A stretch of 8,446 nucleotides of DNA from Anaerolineae bacterium (GTDB lineage Bacteria; Chloroflexota; Anaerolineae; Anaerolineales; E44-bin32), in assembly GCA_030598885.1 (NCBI GenBank), contig JAUVOZ010000084.1:1-8446 (forward strand). The letters are read 5' to 3'. A model generated the notes under the pieces. The model ran no database searches and was not told where the DNA came from. It worked only from the letters and a program-made list of their open reading frames with translations. Below, piece after piece: positions 6,636-8,446 of this stretch. The position numbers were made by a program, and so were the translations under genes. Numbering within the stretch: position 1 is the stretch's first letter; each line of letters opens with the position of its first letter.

Positions 6636-6664
6636 CGGACAGAATATTTATCTACAGCTATAAT
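6636..6664 (+). promoter_or_regulatory. Candidate promoter reading right from the divergent region
   Basis: CGGACA (6636-6641, 4/6) and a perfect TATAAT (6659-6664) are 17 bases apart on the + strand, placing the start near 6671, at the beginning of the 12-bp tandem repeat and just before the small ORF at 6690. Its -35 box adjoins that of the minus-strand promoter, so the two would compete or share control. Confidence 0.48.
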
Positions 6665-6667
6665 CGA

Positions 6668-6691
6668 TAGGTAGAGGTTTAGGTAGAGGTT
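6668..6691 (+). repeat. Perfect 12-bp tandem duplication TAGGTAGAGGTT
   Basis: TAGGTAGAGGTT occurs at 6668-6679 and again at 6680-6691 without mismatch. Each copy carries an AGAGG Shine-Dalgarno-like core, so the predicted leader of the small ORF has two. The second copy runs into the TTG at 6690. It may be slippage duplication or a tandem ribosome or protein binding site. Confidence 0.6.
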
Positions 6692-6878
6692 GCTGAAGAT
6701 TACGGAATTGTATTCTGTTCCTTTGGATAGCGGTCAAGCTAGCCTCGACATTCCCCTTTCCGGTAATTTGGATGTAGAGGATAATGCGCTCACAGTGATA
6801 GCTGGCGAACGGTTTGAGGTGGTATGTTTGGCTGGATTATGGTTGGTAATGCGTTCAGTGGTACATGAGATTAGTTGA
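6690..6878 (+). CDS. Possible small protein of up to 62 aa, unknown function
   Basis: A TTG-initiated frame of 62 codons ends in TGA at 6876-6878. I do not recognise it. The sequence alternates hydrophobic and polar residues, and residues 34-50 (ALTVIAGERFEVVCLAG) look like beta strands with a turn, as in small barrel or cupin-like proteins; there is no signal peptide and no long membrane helix. Composition and the candidate promoter upstream favour a real gene. Against it, there is no ATG, the AGAGG adjoining the TTG is too close to serve it, and the next AGAGG is 12 bases away. Other starts (CTG 6693, ATT 6699, TTG 6708) are possible. The stop codon lies inside the proposed -35 box of the next gene. 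It could be a decayed gene. Confidence 0.4.
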   Translation: MLKITELYSVPLDSGQASLDIPLSGNLDVEDNALTVIAGERFEVVCLAGLWLVMRSVVHEIS

Positions 6879-6903
6879 CTCGACTTGGTACAGCTTGTAC
6901 ACT
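6875..6903 (+). promoter_or_regulatory. Candidate promoter of the FHA-domain gene
   Basis: TTGACT (6875-6880, 5/6) and TACACT (6898-6903, 4/6) are separated by 17 bases, the best-spaced promoter-like match in the window. The start would be near 6910, with a leader of about 20 nt that contains the AAGGAGG ribosome site. Confidence 0.5.
6888..6900. promoter_or_regulatory. Palindrome GTACA-GCT-TGTAC overlapping the FHA promoter
   Basis: A perfect 5-bp inverted repeat with a 3-base centre fills the spacer and the first half of the -10 box of the promoter at 6875-6903. This is where a dimeric repressor would block RNA polymerase. No regulator is identified. Confidence 0.35.
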
Positions 6904-6929
6904 AACGCCGTCTGGTTAAGGAGGAGATC

Positions 6930-7505
6930 ATGACATCCTCATTATTTCAATTAATTGTGCGCACTGGTCCGAATCCCGGCATGGTATTCGAACTTGCCAA
7001 AGACGTGACCCTGTTTGGGCGGGATGTCACCAGCGATATTGTGCTTGGGGATTCAGAAGTTTCACGTCAGCATGCCCGCATCACACACACGGCTGGAGGT
7101 TACGTGCTGGAAGATCTTGGATCGACGAACAGCACGTTTGTCAATGGCGAGCGGTTGATGGCGCCTCAGGTATTGAACCCAGGTGATTTAATTGGGTTTG
7201 GCGAGAACGTGACCTTGACCTTTGACGCTGTGTCACCGGATGCTGCAGCGACGATAGCCAGTCATGTAGCGTCTCCCCAACAGCCTGCTCCGCAAGCTCC
7301 GGCTGCCGCCCCTGCACCACATGTAGTAACTCCAACCCCCGCCACACCTGCAGAGCGTCCGGCTCGGAGGGGTTGTCTCCCGTTAGCACTGGCCGGAGGT
7401 GGATGTCTGATCTTGATCATTGTCTGCGGTGCTGTCCTCTGGTTCATGGATGTAAATTATCCAGACATCCTATACGCGCCACTCCGGATTTTCGGATTCT
7501 ATTAG
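6930..7505 (+). CDS. FHA-domain protein with Pro/Ala-rich linker and C-terminal membrane helix
   Basis: The 191-residue product starts at an ATG with a full AAGGAGG (6918-6924) five bases upstream. Residues about 5-98 form a forkhead-associated domain, which binds phosphothreonine peptides. The signature is complete: GRD at 30-32, SRQHARI at 45-51, and DLGSTNSTFVNGERL at 62-76, with the phosphate-contacting Arg31, Ser45 and Asn67. Residues 105-146 are a low-complexity Ala/Pro linker, and about 149-172 form a transmembrane helix followed by 19 residues ending in FGFY. The phosphopeptide-reading domain is therefore probably held at the inner face of the membrane. No kinase or phosphatase gene lies in the window, so the phospho-partner is unknown. 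It is divergent from the NERD-like gene and has its own promoter candidate. Family call is very firm, role open. Confidence 0.92.
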   Translation: MTSSLFQLIVRTGPNPGMVFELAKDVTLFGRDVTSDIVLGDSEVSRQHARITHTAGGYVLEDLGSTNSTFVNGERLMAPQVLNPGDLIGFGENVTLTFDAVSPDAAATIASHVASPQQPAPQAPAAAPAPHVVTPTPATPAERPARRGCLPLALAGGGCLILIIVCGAVLWFMDVNYPDILYAPLRIFGFY

Positions 7506-7566
7506 AGATCGCGCTGAATAATACCCACGCACGAGCAAGGGAACATACTCCACTTTCCTGCTGCCA

Positions 7567-7775
7567 GAGGCCTTAAATAGTAGCCTCATCAGGCCGTAAA
7601 GGCGTACGCCGGACTATGGTTCGGAGGTGATCAACAATCACCCCGGTTCATCATCACCGCAAGGTGACTACTCAGCCTACCCTCCCGCAGGTTATTTCTG
7701 AGAGCATTTATTGGTTTGAATATCCGGTCGAGACGCGATTCTATGTCAAAACGATATCTAAACATGCGGGAGGGT
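7567..7775 (+). ncRNA. Candidate structured RNA or 5' leader of the methyltransferase gene
   Basis: The 349-base gap 7506-7854 holds no gene I can support, but its middle is rich in hairpins. GAGGC 7567-7571 pairs with GCCTC 7583-7587. GCCGTA 7593-7598 pairs with TATGGT 7615-7620 (two G-U), capped by GGC/GCC 7601-7610. TCGG-A-GGTGAT 7621-7631 pairs with ATCACCCCGG 7637-7646, 10 bp with one bulged A and loop CAACA. TCACC-GCAA-GGTGA 7654-7667 has a GNRA tetraloop. CTCAG 7671-7675 pairs with CTGAG 7698-7702. ACCCTCCCGCA 7679-7689 is an exact complement of TGCGGGAGGGT 7765-7775, so it could switch between local and long-range pairing. I match it to no known riboswitch. It could be a regulatory leader, a separate small RNA, or the FHA gene's 3' end. 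Confidence 0.4.
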
Positions 7776-7801
7776 GAATAGTTATACCTCAAGGGTACAC
7801 G

Positions 7802-7822
7802 AGATAGCTGTTATCTGATCTC
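7802..7822 (+). other. Small hairpin upstream of the methyltransferase ribosome site
   Basis: AGATA (7802-7806) pairs with TATCT (7812-7816); alternatively GAGAT (7801-7805) pairs with ATCTC (7818-7822). The element ends 22 bases before GGAGG (7845-7849). It could be an operator or part of a leader fold, but it is short and AT-rich, so chance is a fair explanation. Confidence 0.22.
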
Positions 7823-7854
7823 ATTTGCCAGTAAAATTCGGGGTGGAGGTCGTA

Positions 7855-8446
7855 ATGTGGAGACGACTAACCACCCTTTTGCTTCTTCTTCTGGTAACAA
7901 CGGTCTATGCTTCATTGAACGGTTGCTCGAAGGCAACCGTTTCCCCGACGATTGAGACCCCGGCACCGGAATCCGCTGCCATCACAGTTGAGAAAACGGC
8001 AGCAGTCCCCACTGATGTTCAAGTTGATATTTATGCAGAAGCCCGCAACCGCTTAGTAGAGCAGGGGATTATTGGCTATGGGATCGACGATCCTCTGGTA
8101 ATTGACGCGATGCGGCGGACACCGCGCCACCTCTTCGTACCCGAGGACTATCTTGATATGGCGTACGAAAATCACCCCCTGCCAATCGGTTACGGGCAGA
8201 CAATATCCCAGCCCTACATCGTAGCGCTGATGACGCAGGAATTGGGGGTTGGGGAGGGCGATCGGGTGCTGGAGATCGGCACCGGATCAGGCTATCAGGC
8301 GGCAGTGCTGGCGGAGTTGGGGGTGGAGGTATACACGATAGAGATCATTGGACCCTTGGCGGAAGCGGCTAGCGAACGTTTGGAGCGGTTGGGCTATGAG
8401 AATGTGCATGTACGCCACGCGGATGGCTACTTCGGCTGGGAGGAGG
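7855..8446 (+). CDS. pcm: Protein-L-isoaspartate O-methyltransferase with lipoprotein signal peptide, 3'-truncated by the window edge
   Basis: An uninterrupted frame runs from ATG 7855, with GGAGG (7845-7849) five bases upstream, to the window end (197 codons). Residues 1-24 are a lipoprotein-type signal: MWRR, a hydrophobic core rich in Leu, then LNGC with Cys24 as the probable lipidated residue. A Thr/Pro/Ala-rich spacer (25-55) precedes the catalytic domain. From about 60 the sequence is PIMT: DPLVIDAMRRTPRHLFVP at 79-96, NHPLPIGYGQTISQPYIVALM at 106-126, the SAM-binding VLEIGTGSGYQAAVL at 138-152, and VYTIEI further on. The family methylates isoaspartyl residues with S-adenosylmethionine to start repair of aged proteins. 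The rest of the fold lies outside the window. Cytoplasmic PIMTs lack the leader; export is odd because SAM is cytoplasmic. Assignment is firm, localisation predicted. Confidence 0.93.
   Translation, partial: MWRRLTTLLLLLLVTTVYASLNGCSKATVSPTIETPAPESAAITVEKTAAVPTDVQVDIYAEARNRLVEQGIIGYGIDDPLVIDAMRRTPRHLFVPEDYLDMAYENHPLPIGYGQTISQPYIVALMTQELGVGEGDRVLEIGTGSGYQAAVLAELGVEVYTIEIIGPLAEAASERLERLGYENVHVRHADGYFGWEE

Noticed and set aside
7141..7389. Minus-strand frames opposite the FHA gene (7141-7389, 7262-7447) and the + frame at 7373-7576
   Set aside because: They arise from the Ala/Pro-rich linker codons of the FHA gene and have no protein features.
7593..7622. Resemblance of the GCCGTA...TATGGTTC hairpin to group II intron domain V
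   Set aside because: Length and outline are suggestive, but the catalytic AGC triad would read GGC, the upper stem is too short, the following helix has its bulged A on the wrong strand for a branch point, and no reverse transcriptase is nearby.
7774..7818. Possible 14-codon leader peptide starting at GTG 7774
   Set aside because: The GGGAGG directly abuts the GTG with no spacing, and nothing in the peptide suggests attenuation.
1..8446. CRISPR array, insertion-sequence ends, toxin-antitoxin or defence operon
   Set aside because: No regularly spaced repeats, transposase, terminal inverted repeats or effector genes were seen; the NERD-like and XRE genes alone do not support a defence system.

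Overview
The window reads as bacterial chromosome from a Chloroflexota-like organism, most probably an Anaerolineae relative. This placement is an inference from gene families: an ADP-forming acyl-CoA synthetase paired with a BioD/DRTGG protein, C-terminally membrane-anchored NERD-like and FHA proteins, an XRE regulator of a type common in that phylum, and no obvious U-tract terminators. No rRNA, tRNA, CRISPR array, insertion sequence or phage gene was recognised.

Layout. At the left edge (1-204, +) is the 3' part of an XRE-type helix-turn-helix protein. It is followed by 205-838, which has no convincing gene: one weak 125-codon open frame (288-665) that may instead be structured RNA, then nothing recognisable in 666-838. 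Two minus-strand genes come next, transcribed right to left: a fused alpha/beta ADP-forming acyl-CoA synthetase (4068-1909) and, overlapping it by ATGA, a BioD-like P-loop/DRTGG protein (1912-839). Together they look like an acetate/acyl-CoA energy-conservation module with a stand-alone copy of the regulatory half of long phosphotransacetylases. Further right is a second minus-strand cluster: a degenerate NERD-domain protein with a C-terminal membrane anchor (6451-5606), an ALG5/DPM1-like family 2 glycosyltransferase (5583-4843) and ribonuclease HII (4859-4206, start nested in the glycosyltransferase gene).

The region 6452-6929 is a divergent control region. It has a candidate promoter for each direction, five copies of a GTCGG pentamer, a perfect 12-bp tandem repeat, a possible 62-aa protein, and a further good promoter overlapped by a palindrome just before an FHA-domain protein (6930-7505, +), which also has a proline-rich linker and a C-terminal membrane helix. 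The 349-base gap 7506-7854 contains a run of hairpins (one with a GCAA tetraloop, one 10-bp stem with a single bulged A) and an 11-bp long-range inverted repeat, making it the best candidate for an uncharacterised structured RNA. The window ends inside a lipoprotein-type protein-L-isoaspartate O-methyltransferase (7855 onward).

Most genes belong to known families. The parts that merit a second look are the structured region before the methyltransferase, the structured 205-620 region, the catalytically degraded NERD protein opposite an FHA protein of similar architecture, and the predicted export of a SAM-dependent repair enzyme.
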